Source of the DNA: Polaromonas sp.
GTDB lineage: Bacteria > Pseudomonadota > Gammaproteobacteria > Burkholderiales > Burkholderiaceae_C
Direction: 5' to 3'
Assembly (NCBI GenBank): GCA_013298815.1
Contig: JAAFJF010000029.1
Span: forward strand, 1-39,125
DNA: 39,125 nucleotides
Below are positions 15,179-23,796 of this stretch, one piece after another; position 1 is the stretch's first letter; every line of letters begins with the position of its first letter. The position numbers were made by a program, and so were the translations under genes. The notes beneath the pieces were generated by a model. That model saw nothing but the letters and a program-made list of their open reading frames with translations, did not search any database and was not told the origin of the DNA.

Positions 15179-17140
15179 TCAAGAAGATGACTGCAGCTGC
15201 AGAGGCCAGTCTTCCGGTACCAGCGCTGGAGGCTTTGTCCACGGCTGCTCAACCAATGCGTCTTGAAACCACTGATCTCGAAGGTTTGCGTGTTCAGTCA
15301 CGATGAGCTGGAAACCAGGTACATCCTTCTTGGTGAAATTTAACAACAGTTCGAACAGTCTGCGGACAGCCGCTAGGTCGGCATCTGCTTCCGTCTTTTG
15401 GACAGTTCCATCGGCTTCTTGATAAACCTTCTCCGAGGGGAAATATACTTGGGTTGGCTGGTCAACAAGCAGGAACTGAGGAATCGGGCAATTGTTCTTC
15501 GCAGCAAAGAGATGCAGTGCCAACAATGCTGAGAGGTGATAAGCCAGATGATTTTCACCACCGCCTGTTCTACTCATCGGGACTGGACGATCAGGACGAT
15601 CAAAAACGATGGTGAGATGGTTGAGATCGAGCCGCGCAGGGTGTCTGCTGAACTCTGCCTCGAAAGTATGGATATATCGCGACATCTGCGCGGAGATGTT
15701 GTTCAGAATGGAAGTCAGTCGTTCATGGCTGTCATCGATACCAACTTTCCTCTCCAACTCGTCGACCTTGAACTTCAGACGGCGGTGCTCCGCCTCGCGT
15801 GAGGCAAGTTCGGCATTGGGGATAAGATTCTCTAAAAACAAGCTGATGCGGCCAACGACCCGTGCAGCCGCATTGTTACGTGTCCCCATTTGCGCAATAA
15901 TTTCATTTGCAGCGATTGCAGCGGAAAGTTCCGCTTCCTTAATCTTAATCGCGTCTACAACTTCCCGCACATTGCCATCCTGTTCGGACAGGTACGCTTC
16001 AAGCTTAGGGCGTTGACCGGCCACAATGCTCATTTCCTCATCAAGTGTTGCCACTTCGTCGAGAAGCATTTTCGCGATAGGCGACTCTAGGGCTAAATTC
16101 GCCTCGCAGAATGGCCATTGCCATTCACCCGTTTCAGGGTTCTTGGGAAGAGCCTTAATAGAAGTGAGCCGATCTTTTTGCTCCAAAGCCTCGCTTTCGA
16201 AACCACCGGCTTGTTTCGAGAACTGGCGGGCAGCATCAATCCTAGACTGAACCTCGCGACGACCCTTGCGTAGCTGACCGATCTCCTCTTCGAGCCGAGA
16301 TATCCTGTGACCGTCATCCTCAGGAATCGACGTCGGCTTCCATGCCAAGGCGGTACGCAAAGCATCGATCACCCCGTCGGCTCCAGCATGTTGGCTCGCG
16401 AGTTCAATGATGCCGACCGTCTTGGCCTCTGAGAAAAGACTGATGCCCTTCTGCTGGGATGTGTCAATGGCATCGCGTGCTTGCTCCAAGAGCTTGGCGT
16501 TGAGTTTCAGCTCACGCTGTGCAGCGCGGAGCTTTACCTCCAGTTCGTACCGGTCGCCAGAAGAAATGCCAAGCAGGATCGGAAGCGTATCGCGGATCGC
16601 CTGTGGTTGAAACCCTTCATTCTGCCGATAAAAGAGTTGATCCTTATTAGCGACAATGCCTTGTTTCTGGAACAAGTAGTAATACGTATGTTTGACGTTT
16701 GCGTCATAGCTCACTCGGCTGTGCTCGATCGCAACACCAGTTCGATTTTCCGGAATGCCAAGCAACCGTGACAGCAGTGCCACAACCGCATCATCGTCGG
16801 TATTGACTACCAGCTCCTTAAAGTCTGGGACTGTCAGTTGACTTCCCCGTCGCTGCATAGCGGTACTGCAACTGGTACTACTGACAGTTGGCGTGGGCTT
16901 CGCGATCAGTACCTGTTCTTTGGGAAACTGGTAGATCACAGAAAACCACGCCACCTTATCACGGATGATGCCTTCCGGCACATTGAAGGTCGAGCGCCCC
17001 ATGCAATATTCGATAATCTCGGAAAGTGCTGATTTCCCGGTGGAGGAGCGACCCGTGATAACGTTCAGACCATCCACCTTGAACTGAAGATCCCGGCGCT
17101 GTCCGTCGTGACTGTAGATATGAATAGATTTAATCTTCAT
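15179..17140 (-). CDS. DUF3732-like ABC/SMC-type ATPase of an ABC-3C defence system
   Basis: A 653-residue ATPase. Walker A is GRSSTGKS (30-37), followed by an invariant-looking EIIEYCMGRSTFNVPEGII. Two long helical arms (about 200-300 and 380-480) flank the centre. Near the C terminus are the signature-like SRTGGGENHLAYHLSALLALH and the Walker B-like FLLVDQPTQVYFPSE, as in the DUF3732 family. The longer frame to 17314 is rejected: ATG 17140 begins with MKIKSIHIYSH and overlaps the stop of the middle gene by ATGA. In ABC three-component systems this ATPase is the sensor or switch that controls an effector, probably against phage. Confidence 0.8.
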   Translation of the reverse strand: MKIKSIHIYSHDGQRRDLQFKVDGLNVITGRSSTGKSALSEIIEYCMGRSTFNVPEGIIRDKVAWFSVIYQFPKEQVLIAKPTPTVSSTSCSTAMQRRGSQLTVPDFKELVVNTDDDAVVALLSRLLGIPENRTGVAIEHSRVSYDANVKHTYYYLFQKQGIVANKDQLFYRQNEGFQPQAIRDTLPILLGISSGDRYELEVKLRAAQRELKLNAKLLEQARDAIDTSQQKGISLFSEAKTVGIIELASQHAGADGVIDALRTALAWKPTSIPEDDGHRISRLEEEIGQLRKGRREVQSRIDAARQFSKQAGGFESEALEQKDRLTSIKALPKNPETGEWQWPFCEANLALESPIAKMLLDEVATLDEEMSIVAGQRPKLEAYLSEQDGNVREVVDAIKIKEAELSAAIAANEIIAQMGTRNNAAARVVGRISLFLENLIPNAELASREAEHRRLKFKVDELERKVGIDDSHERLTSILNNISAQMSRYIHTFEAEFSRHPARLDLNHLTIVFDRPDRPVPMSRTGGGENHLAYHLSALLALHLFAAKNNCPIPQFLLVDQPTQVYFPSEKVYQEADGTVQKTEADADLAAVRRLFELLLNFTKKDVPGFQLIVTEHANLRDQWFQDALVEQPWTKPPALVPEDWPLQLQSSS

Positions 17141-17625
17141 GGCCGTATTCCAAAGGTCGTGTACACCGTCACGCGGTCTGCGATGCGGGCAAATTCTTTT
17201 CCAACTATGCGTGCAACTCGCTGACAGGAGACAGATTCGTCGGTCCCTGTCACCGATTTTCGAACTCGGTTCGGAACCGTTTTCAACCGGCCATCTTGCG
17301 ACACAACAAAACATCCCCGCTCCATCAGCACACCGAATGCTTCAAACGCAAATGGCAGCATGTCGCTGGTGCGATCGGCGAAACCAACCAGCAACTGAGG
17401 ATTTGTCTCGACTATCTTTAGCAGGTAGCGGCGGGAATTCCCCGCGATCACTAGACGAGCGTCTTTCTGCAGACACAGCGGAAGCACCAGAAGCGCCAGA
17501 GAAAACGGCATGCCATCGGGATTCTCTTCCTCATAGCCCTGCAATGCCCTGAAAAGCACAAGACCACAAAAGGCTGGATTGAAAAGGTTTCTGACTTCGA
17601 ACGGACGTTGATCCCATCGTTTCAT
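17137..17625 (-). CDS. ABC-3C middle component
   Basis: A 162-residue protein whose N terminus (RPFEVRNLFNPAFCGLVLFRALQGYEE) matches the middle-component pattern of ABC three-component systems. It has no membrane segment or catalytic motif. It begins immediately after the stop of the upstream gene, with GAGGGG upstream in that gene, and overlaps the ATPase gene by ATGA, so all three are translated as a unit. It presumably bridges the ATPase and the large component. Confidence 0.7.
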   Translation of the reverse strand: MKRWDQRPFEVRNLFNPAFCGLVLFRALQGYEEENPDGMPFSLALLVLPLCLQKDARLVIAGNSRRYLLKIVETNPQLLVGFADRTSDMLPFAFEAFGVLMERGCFVVSQDGRLKTVPNRVRKSVTGTDESVSCQRVARIVGKEFARIADRVTVYTTFGIRP

Positions 17626-18846
17626 TTAGTTGCCCCTCAATACTTGACCAACACGATCAAGGAAGCGAGGGTCCCAGTAAACCCTTGGAAGCGGCCTGCT
17701 GTTGGCAAGAATATGAAATCCGCCACGCACCACGTAGGGTTCGGTCACCCGCTCCCTAATGCGAAGCATGCTGCTGTTTCCACTCTCTAGGTCAACCCAG
17801 CGATACAGTGCTTTACCTGCATCCAACAGAACTGCGTCCGCGCTTTGCTCATCGAGTTCTTCGAATACCACGTCCCGATAGCGACTCCATTCATCGACAA
17901 GACGGTCTTCATACTCTTCCATTTCCCCAGAAATCAGAAGGCTCTCGCGAGCCCAGGAAGAGCGCTGCTCGTAAGCCCGGTAGTAATCCAAGATGGCGTT
18001 GCGAATGCGGTTGGAAGTAATGCCAATTTCTCGCAGTTGCACAACGAAAAGTCGAGGATCGTTGTCTGCATCGATCTCTCCCTCCGGCACTTTCCCTCTG
18101 AATGTGATGGGGAGGTTGTCTGACTTATATTCTTCGGCAAACGCAGAAAGCTTGTCGGAGATCTCGTAACCGAAGATTGGGTCGGCTCGCTTCCCTACCA
18201 ATAGATTGACGATGGCGTCATTCCACCAGCCTTCAAGGCGTTCGAAGATGGCATCTCGGTTGTCGCGCTGGATGCTGCGCATGTGTTGGTCTTTGATAAT
18301 TGAAGGCACATCCTCGATGCGAGGCCCGCCATCAAAAATCACGATACGCGAGAGAAAATCTTCTTTCTCCTCATCGTTGAGTTTATGGAACTCCGCAGCG
18401 ATTGGCCCAATGAGTTTAGAGCCGGTCTTGGCAAGAACATCGGCCGTAATCTGCGACAGCGACTCAACCTCGCCGTCTTCCAAAGGTGCTTCAAACAAGA
18501 AGTGCCGCAAGAATGAGGTATCTGAAACAGTGCCCGTCGAAAATAAAAAAAATCGAAGACTGGCTTCGCTACGTCCATCACGGTTGTAGCGTGCTAACCA
18601 GATCCGTACCGACTTCCAAAAGTCTGTGGACAAGTCAGTTAGACGATCACCAATCCCCTTATGCTTTAGTGAGGCCAGCGTCTTCATGCCGTCCTTGTCA
18701 ATGAAGTCTAGGTCATCATCTTTTTCAATCAGGATCGAAGTACTCTCCGGTAACTGTAAAAGCTTCAGAAGACCAAAGCGAGGCTGATATATGTATCCTA
18801 AGCCTTGTTCACCAGCAGCGTATTGATCGGAGGCCGTCTCTACCAT
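17626..18846 (-). CDS. ABC-3C large component with nuclease-like N terminus
   Basis: A 406-residue protein, first of the three-gene operon. Residues 15-70 contain GYIYQPRFGLLKLL, then Glu41, Asp43-45, Asp47 and LKHK (Lys61, Lys63), an E-D-xK arrangement like the restriction-endonuclease-fold domains of DUF4297/Cap4 effectors; FWKSVRIWLARY follows. The remainder is helical and ends in a probable ABC-3C C-terminal domain (YVVRGGFHILANSRPLPRVYWDP). Start ATG 18846 has AGGGA eight bases upstream and is preferred to the TTG at 18852. The nuclease assignment is inference from motif spacing. Confidence 0.65.
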   Translation of the reverse strand: MVETASDQYAAGEQGLGYIYQPRFGLLKLLQLPESTSILIEKDDDLDFIDKDGMKTLASLKHKGIGDRLTDLSTDFWKSVRIWLARYNRDGRSEASLRFFLFSTGTVSDTSFLRHFLFEAPLEDGEVESLSQITADVLAKTGSKLIGPIAAEFHKLNDEEKEDFLSRIVIFDGGPRIEDVPSIIKDQHMRSIQRDNRDAIFERLEGWWNDAIVNLLVGKRADPIFGYEISDKLSAFAEEYKSDNLPITFRGKVPEGEIDADNDPRLFVVQLREIGITSNRIRNAILDYYRAYEQRSSWARESLLISGEMEEYEDRLVDEWSRYRDVVFEELDEQSADAVLLDAGKALYRWVDLESGNSSMLRIRERVTEPYVVRGGFHILANSRPLPRVYWDPRFLDRVGQVLRGN

Positions 18847-19212
18847 GCTCAAGTCCCTATATCTATTCTTTGTAAGTTAAACTGCCGAATGTGTTGGCTA
18901 GAAAAGGTGTGCAGTCAGTCACAGTTTAAAAACGATCCATGATCACGTCATTGCCGTAGTTTTTAGCCTTGTCTCCAAAGTTTCGAATGTCTATTCGTTT
19001 TGCCTTAAGGTATGGTAACAACAAAATTGGCTGTTCAATAGACAACAATTACTTAAAAACAGAAAAGCCGAAGGAGCCAAAGCAATGCGTCCCGACACTT
19101 TAAACGCAAAACATGTTTTTTAAACCACACTAACCTAAGATTATTGTCATAATCTCAGGTTAAAATCCAGTCATCAAAAAGGCTCTTCAAGCGCACCTTG
19201 AGAAAAAATCCA
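18847..19212. other. divergent intergenic region between ABC-3C operon and recombinase
   Basis: This holds the unresolved promoters of both directions and a palindrome at 19131-19162. A 12-codon frame at 19085-19123 (MRPDTLNAKHVF) has AAGGAG eight bases upstream of its ATG; it may be a leader peptide or a gene relic. No other gene is visible. Confidence 0.45.
19131..19162 (+). promoter_or_regulatory. 32-bp palindrome upstream of the recombinase gene
   Basis: The arms are TAACCTAAGATTAT (19131-19144) and ATAATCTCAGGTTA (19149-19162), inverse complements with one mismatch, separated by TGTC. It lies 50 bases before the recombinase start. Such a site could be the recombinase's own crossover or resolution site or its operator; a terminator is unlikely because no T-run follows. 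Confidence 0.6.
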
Positions 19213-21036
19213 ATGCCAATAGGTACTTACACGTCTCTCCAGCGTTTTGTATTCCGGTTTGGTGCTCATCATTTCGCCCATGTTCGGGCACTTGCTGAAA
19301 GTTTGGATGTGGTAAGCAGCGCACAGCGCTATTTGGGAATTGAGCATGGCAACCAAGCCAAAGCCGCTAGCCGGCAAACGGTAGAGGCTTTGCGCGCCAT
19401 CGCTCACCGCCGCAATGAACCGGCCTGGCGTTTGATTGGGTTGACGATTCAAGTGCCAAGCTCTCCGAACTTGTCTGCGACTCAGCCCACCTTGCAAGCG
19501 TTTGTAGAAGAGCGCGATTTGGAGGACTGGTCTGAAGCTGAGGTCTCAGCCATGTATGCCGAGATTTACCCCCTAGACCCTAAGATCAACAAGCGCATCC
19601 GTCTTCGTGAAAAGCTACTTGATCTGCTGAGTCGACTTGAAAAGCAAGTCGCCGAGCAACCGCAACCCAACGACACCGTGGCTGGCTGGCTCGACGAGCT
19701 CATGGCCAAGAAACTGATAGACGCCGGCATCCTGACCTTGGGTGAACTGCGCCATACCATCACTGTGGGCGGTCGTTGGTACCGCGCCCTGCCTGGTGTT
19801 GGTGCCGCCAAGGCCGCACGGCTAGAGTCCTACTTGCGTCAACTCTTGGCCTTTGACAGCAGCGACGCCACACACGTCTTTGCCTTGCCCTGGCCAGCCA
19901 CCAACAATGTCCTCACTGTAGATTCCAGTACGGGCAGGGTATGGCTCGCCCCACCCTCCTCCACTGGCTCCGAATTGCAACGTGGTGCGCCTCGTGATAC
20001 CGCCTCCCTGCTGGCGGCCAGCACCGATGCCGAGGCGGCACAAGCTTGGATAAACGCACGTGCCAGCTCGATCGCGACCGCCAAGAGCTACCGCCGTGAG
20101 GCCACCCGCCTCTTGCTGTGGTTGCAGCATGCCTGCGCGGGTGCCACACTGGCTCAAATGCGGATTGAAGACTGCAACGCCTACATGGCCTTTCTGCAAA
20201 ACATCCCCGCGTCGTGGATCTCGCGCCGCAGCGCCGCACCGGGTCAAGCCGGCTGGGCGCCCTTTCGAGGTCAACTCAGCCATGACAGCCAGCAGCAAGC
20301 CATCGTGATTGTGACTTCCCTGTTTACTTGGCTGCAATCTGCCCAGTACTTACAAGGCAACCCCTGGGTGCTCGTCAATAAAAAAACCGGCGATGACAAA
20401 CAGAAGAACGTGTTGGATACCAAAGCCCTGAGCGAGAACGCATCGATTGAAGTCCTGCGCTTCATTGACCAACAAACGCCCTCCCCGGCTCGCGCCCGGA
20501 TTCGGTTTATTGTGGTGTTTTTGTCGTCAGTGGGTTTGCGCTCCTCGGAACTGTTGAACGCTAAACTGGGGCAAATTCAGCATGCATCCGAAGGCTGGCT
20601 GCTGCAAGTGCACGGCAAGGGCGCGAAGAATCGCATCGTCCATTTGCCTGGGCAGGCCATGGCAGCCTTGCATGATTATCTGAGCGCACGCGGTATGGAG
20701 GCCCAAGAGGCCGCCGACCCCCACTTGCCGCTGTTGGCCAACCTCAAGGAACCGGCCCAGCATGTAGGTTATCAGGCACTGTACGAGCATGTTAGCGGCT
20801 GGCTGGACAAGGCCGTGTTGCGCTCTGCCCTGCCCGCTTCCGAGAAAAGCAAACTGTTAGGCGCCTCGACACACTGGCTGCGGCATACCTTTGGGACACG
20901 CGCGGTAGCTTTGGAGGTGCCACTGGATGTGATTCAAGCACAGCTTGGACATGCCAGCATTCAAACCACTATGGATATTTACGGCAAGGCACCCCTCAAG
21001 CGCAGAGCCGAGGCTTTGTCAGCAGCTTTTGATTAG
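19213..21036 (+). CDS. tyrosine recombinase (plasmid-type integrase)
   Basis: A 607-residue tyrosine recombinase with all catalytic residues: Arg443 (LRSSE), Lys469 (GKGAKNR), His554 and Arg557 (HWLRHTFG), His580 (LGHAS) and Tyr590 (MDIYGKAP). Residues about 275-380 are the SAM-like core-binding domain. The 260-residue N-terminal extension contains a helix-hairpin-helix-like stretch (LPGVGAAKAARLESYL) typical of the larger integrase family found on Burkholderiales plasmids. ATG 19213 is used; a TTG lies five codons upstream. It is convergent with parB. A role in multimer resolution of the replicon fits the position; integration is the alternative. Confidence 0.9.
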   Translation: MPIGTYTSLQRFVFRFGAHHFAHVRALAESLDVVSSAQRYLGIEHGNQAKAASRQTVEALRAIAHRRNEPAWRLIGLTIQVPSSPNLSATQPTLQAFVEERDLEDWSEAEVSAMYAEIYPLDPKINKRIRLREKLLDLLSRLEKQVAEQPQPNDTVAGWLDELMAKKLIDAGILTLGELRHTITVGGRWYRALPGVGAAKAARLESYLRQLLAFDSSDATHVFALPWPATNNVLTVDSSTGRVWLAPPSSTGSELQRGAPRDTASLLAASTDAEAAQAWINARASSIATAKSYRREATRLLLWLQHACAGATLAQMRIEDCNAYMAFLQNIPASWISRRSAAPGQAGWAPFRGQLSHDSQQQAIVIVTSLFTWLQSAQYLQGNPWVLVNKKTGDDKQKNVLDTKALSENASIEVLRFIDQQTPSPARARIRFIVVFLSSVGLRSSELLNAKLGQIQHASEGWLLQVHGKGAKNRIVHLPGQAMAALHDYLSARGMEAQEAADPHLPLLANLKEPAQHVGYQALYEHVSGWLDKAVLRSALPASEKSKLLGASTHWLRHTFGTRAVALEVPLDVIQAQLGHASIQTTMDIYGKAPLKRRAEALSAAFD

Positions 21037-21108
21037 TTTTTGCATTGTCTTGTTGCAGGGCAATGTCTGCAATCGCAGCTTCAGCAAAAGTTTTGTGGTT
21101 TTTAATGA

Positions 21109-21133
21109 AGGGGGTGGAACGGTTCTACCCCCT
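21109..21133 (+). terminator. GC-rich palindrome between recombinase and parB; terminator or ParB site
   Basis: GGGGGTGGAAC (21110-21120), one central G, and GTTCTACCCCC (21122-21132) form a hairpin with one mismatch, extended by an A-T pair and followed by CTTTTT. For the recombinase transcript this is a good intrinsic terminator. The sequence recurs as a perfect palindrome inside parB (21308-21330), so a partition role is possible too. Confidence 0.6.
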
Positions 21134-21153
21134 CTTTTTAAATCAAAAATAAA

Positions 21154-22119
21154 TTATGAAATTAGCTTTTCCACTACTTTTTGAATCTCATCAAATCTTT
21201 CAGGGTCAATGTTTTTTAGATTTATAACAACACTGCGTGCTTTTTCATCCATATCAATTTGACCAGTTTGCTTTAACTTTCCAGTCACGGAATGAGTCTT
21301 AATGGAGGGGGGTGGAACGGTTCCACCCCCTAACAAACGTTTCAAAACTTGCGTTGCTTTTGGACGCGGTGTCTCTGATTGAATTACTTTTGCCTCCGCC
21401 AACACGCGCTCTGGATCTTTTTGGATGGCCTGGTTGATGCCTGTTGCCCATCGATATTGCAGTTCTAATGGGTTTGGGAATGCTTGGATTATTTCGTTTG
21501 GTAGTCGTGCTAAAGCCAAGGCTTTGCCGAGTTGACTTAAATCTATGGATGCAGAATCCGCCAATTTCCGTGCTGATGGAAACAATCCCTCGTCCAGGAC
21601 GCGAGCGTATGTCATGCCTGCCTCGTAAGGACGTAGCGCAGAGCGTTCACGATTTTCACGATCCATTTGGCAGAAAAGCTCTGCATCATCCATGTCTTCA
21701 ATAATAACTAGCACTTCAATCCCAAGCTCTAAGCAGGCGCGATGACGTCGATGGCCAAAGACCACTTCGTACTGATCGACCTGCCCTTTCAAATGTCTAA
21801 CTTTGATAGGTTGAATATTGCCGTTAGAGGAAGCAATTTCATTCTTTAAAGTTTCAAAATCTTTGCTTGCAAATGATTTTTCATGGCGGTTGGCCCATTT
21901 ACTAGGTTTGATTTTTGACGGATCAATGTGACGAGTTGCCGCTGAACCTTCGAACTCCGCGAGCTTCTGCTTGAGGTCAGTATTTTCAGCAGTTACTTTC
22001 TCATCCCGAAATAAAGCCTCAGCATGCATGCCGATGGCGGTTTTTGCCCCTTGGGGTTTAGATATTGACTGACCAATTTTACTCAAATCAATCATAGCTG
22101 CTTTGTCTTTAAATTTCAT
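21154..22119 (-). CDS. parB: ParB-family partition protein
   Basis: A 321-residue ParB. The CTP-binding nuclease-like domain begins near ATRHIDPSKIKPSKWANR; GHRRHRAC (122-129) is the conserved C-motif and DRENRERSALRPYEAG follows. The central helix-turn-helix lies around LADSASIDLSQLGKALALARLP. The C-terminal 50 residues (QTGQIDMDEKARSVVINL) are the dimerisation part. It overlaps parA by 11 bases and has AGGAG six bases before its ATG. It loads on the centromere and recruits ParA for segregation. Confidence 0.93.
   Translation of the reverse strand: MKFKDKAAMIDLSKIGQSISKPQGAKTAIGMHAEALFRDEKVTAENTDLKQKLAEFEGSAATRHIDPSKIKPSKWANRHEKSFASKDFETLKNEIASSNGNIQPIKVRHLKGQVDQYEVVFGHRRHRACLELGIEVLVIIEDMDDAELFCQMDRENRERSALRPYEAGMTYARVLDEGLFPSARKLADSASIDLSQLGKALALARLPNEIIQAFPNPLELQYRWATGINQAIQKDPERVLAEAKVIQSETPRPKATQVLKRLLGGGTVPPPSIKTHSVTGKLKQTGQIDMDEKARSVVINLKNIDPERFDEIQKVVEKLIS
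21308..21330 (+). repeat. perfect 23-bp palindrome inside parB (candidate parS)
   Basis: GGGGGTGGAAC, a central G, and GTTCCACCCCC: eleven-base arms without mismatch. It is the second copy of the element at 21110-21132, starting 198 bases further, and the preceding TTAATG is conserved too. It encodes GGGTVPPP in a Pro/Gly-rich linker of ParB. No T-run follows, so it is not a terminator here. Confidence 0.65.
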
Positions 22120-23299
22120 TTTGAACTCCTATTTGACGTTCCCAGGCACGCTGAATCTGCCCTTCTACTAATTCAACAACACGCTCATACGCATCAAACG
22201 CGCGACGATAAGTTCGTGAATCTATCATTGCAGGATCTGTGTCATAAACCGTTCCAAATTCCGCAGTGGCATTTGCAGTCACTGAAGTTTTAGGAATCTC
22301 GACTGGAAGCACCATATTGCCGTAAGCTGCAGTAATCCACTCGCGAACCACTGCTGAGGATTTATCCTCTTCATCAACGCGTGCTAACAATACATCCACA
22401 AACTCAAAACTTTTTGTCTTACCTCGATTGGTGAGAAGATTGCTCGCTAAGTCGTTGAATAAATTCCAAAACTGTCCGCTGGAAGTAAAGTCTAGGGTAC
22501 TAGGTGGCAGCGGCATGATTAGTCCATCTGCCGCAAGCAATGCATTGATGGTTAAGTAAGAGAGAGAAGGTGAAGTATCAATAACAATGACATCGTATTT
22601 TGTTCGAGCGGTATCGATTGCATGTGTGAGAACATTCCAGAACTCAAATGTCTTTTCGCCTTTCTGCCGTGAGGGTAGGGCGAATTCTGCTGAATACAGG
22701 GCTAGATTAGCAGGAACAATATCGATACCGTACCAATATGTCGGTTGTATAGCGTAGTCAATTGAAATTTCTGACCCAAAACACAATGGCAGGATTGTTT
22801 GTTCATCAGACACATCTTCATTTGGTAATAACCCGAACAAAGTAGTCAATGAGCCCTGTGGGTCAGTGTCAATTACTAGAACGTTATGTCCGCGGAGACT
22901 TAAACCTTGTGCCAAGGTCACTGCGGTCGTTGATTTAGTAACGCCCCCTTTGAAATTGGCCACAGCGATTGTGATTGCTTCTGCATTAGCTGGCCTTAGC
23001 TTTTCAGCACGTTCATTTTTTGCCCATATGCGCGTTTCCTCTAAAGAAAACTCTCGCCTACGTTTTGACCCTTTTGACCCCTGTGGCAAATCACCTTTTT
23101 TTACTCGATAATCCATTTGTGCTTTTTCAAGCTTGCAAATAGCAGCGACTTTATTAGTGCTAAACGTGGGTGACCTTTTTTTTGCGTTCGGTGCCAGCAT
23201 CGTTCCTCGGACGCTTTCAATAACCAAGCTAACGCGATTTGATGTTTCAATCAAGTCATCCAAACTTAGTCGCGGATCATGTTTCAGTTGCGTAGTCAT
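22109..23299 (-). CDS. parA: ParA-family partition ATPase with N-terminal DNA-binding region
   Basis: A 396-residue ParA of the large plasmid type. Residues 1-105 precede the ATPase domain and should hold the helix-turn-helix for autorepression. The deviant Walker A is KGGVTKST (117-124); VLVIDTDPQGSL and DVIVIDTSPSLSYLT are the A' and B motifs. It is divergent from the initiator gene and shares the origin region with it, so autorepression would act at 23300-23400. AAAGGA precedes the ATG. Confidence 0.93.
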   Translation of the reverse strand: MTTQLKHDPRLSLDDLIETSNRVSLVIESVRGTMLAPNAKKRSPTFSTNKVAAICKLEKAQMDYRVKKGDLPQGSKGSKRRREFSLEETRIWAKNERAEKLRPANAEAITIAVANFKGGVTKSTTAVTLAQGLSLRGHNVLVIDTDPQGSLTTLFGLLPNEDVSDEQTILPLCFGSEISIDYAIQPTYWYGIDIVPANLALYSAEFALPSRQKGEKTFEFWNVLTHAIDTARTKYDVIVIDTSPSLSYLTINALLAADGLIMPLPPSTLDFTSSGQFWNLFNDLASNLLTNRGKTKSFEFVDVLLARVDEEDKSSAVVREWITAAYGNMVLPVEIPKTSVTANATAEFGTVYDTDPAMIDSRTYRRAFDAYERVVELVEGQIQRAWERQIGVQNEI

Positions 23300-23491
23300 G
23301 CGTTCCTTTGTAGAAGATGCAATTTTTTGTAGATAACGTCAATTGTGCGTCTTTTCTTCTTCTTTGTGAACACTTTCCCTAGATTTCTTCTCACTTTTAT
23401 ATTTATATCTCTTCTCTTTTAAGAACTTTTAATACAGTTTAAGACTTTTAAATTTGAAAATACAATATAAATCAATGGGTTACAGATATTT

Positions 23492-23575
23492 TGTGAGATA
23501 AACTAGATTAAATGTGAGAGAAACCATGAACTTAGTGAGATCAGTTCGGTGAGAAGTGAAATGAATAAAGTTGGG
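23492..23575 (+). repeat. origin iterons, group 1 (21-bp period)
   Basis: Four tandem 21-base units start at 23492 (TGTGAGATAAAC), 23513 (TGTGAGAGAAAC), 23534 (AGTGAGATCAG) and 23555 (AGTGAAATGAA). The first two agree well, the last two are degenerate. Two helical turns per unit is the usual spacing of Rep-binding iterons. Confidence 0.8.
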
Positions 23576-23664
23576 CACAGAAGTAGCCCACAGTCAAATT
23601 TTCTACGTATTTCCTATACTAATAGGAGCCTTGACCTAGAAATTAGGGCTTTCAAGCTTCTAAC

Positions 23665-23729
23665 TGTGAGGAAAACCATAACTTGAAGTCGGTTTAGTTC
23701 CGCTTAAATGTGAGAGAAACTCTTGATTG
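23665..23729 (+). repeat. origin iterons, group 2
   Basis: TGTGAGGAAAAC at 23665 and TGTGAGAGAAAC at 23709 repeat the group 1 core, 44 bases apart (two units of 22). The unit at 23665 also shares CCAT and AACTT with the one at 23513. Confidence 0.75.
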
Positions 23730-23762
23730 AAGTGTAATTTAATCGTATTAGAAAAAATTACT

Positions 23763-23787
23763 TGTGTGAGATGGTTGAAATCACACA
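23763..23787 (+). promoter_or_regulatory. inverted half-iterons in front of rep (autoregulatory operator)
   Basis: TGTGTGA (23763-23769) and TCACACA (23781-23787) are inverse complements with an 11-base spacer and end nine bases before the rep ATG. Inverted copies of part of the iteron are where iteron-plasmid Rep dimers repress their own gene. Confidence 0.7.
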
Positions 23788-23796
23788 TAATGCATC

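Larger units (their letters stand above)
23300..23796. other. replication origin region (oriV) between parA and rep
   Basis: An intergenic region of about 500 bases between divergent parA and rep. Bases 23390-23470 are extremely AT-rich with two related TTTAAGA...TTTTAA blocks, suitable for strand opening. Two iteron groups (23492-23575 and 23665-23729) and an inverted repeat before rep follow. I saw no perfect DnaA box. Confidence 0.8.

Noticed and set aside
14904-15242. Minus-strand ORF of 112 codons after the ABC ATPase
   Set aside because: It overlaps the ATPase 3' end, starts with GTG without a ribosome-binding site and has no recognisable domain.
17141-17314. Longer N terminus of the ABC ATPase
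   Set aside because: The extra 58 residues are Cys/Arg-rich and lie in the middle-component gene in another frame; ATG 17140 begins a normal family N terminus.
15536-18704. Several plus-strand ORFs of 60-137 codons
   Set aside because: All are antisense shadows of the three ABC-3C genes, whose frames show clear family motifs.
21154-22119. ParB as a chromosomal Noc/ParB with the standard GTTTCAC-type parS
   Set aside because: No such parS sequence was seen nearby and the neighbours are plasmid-type rep and iterons.
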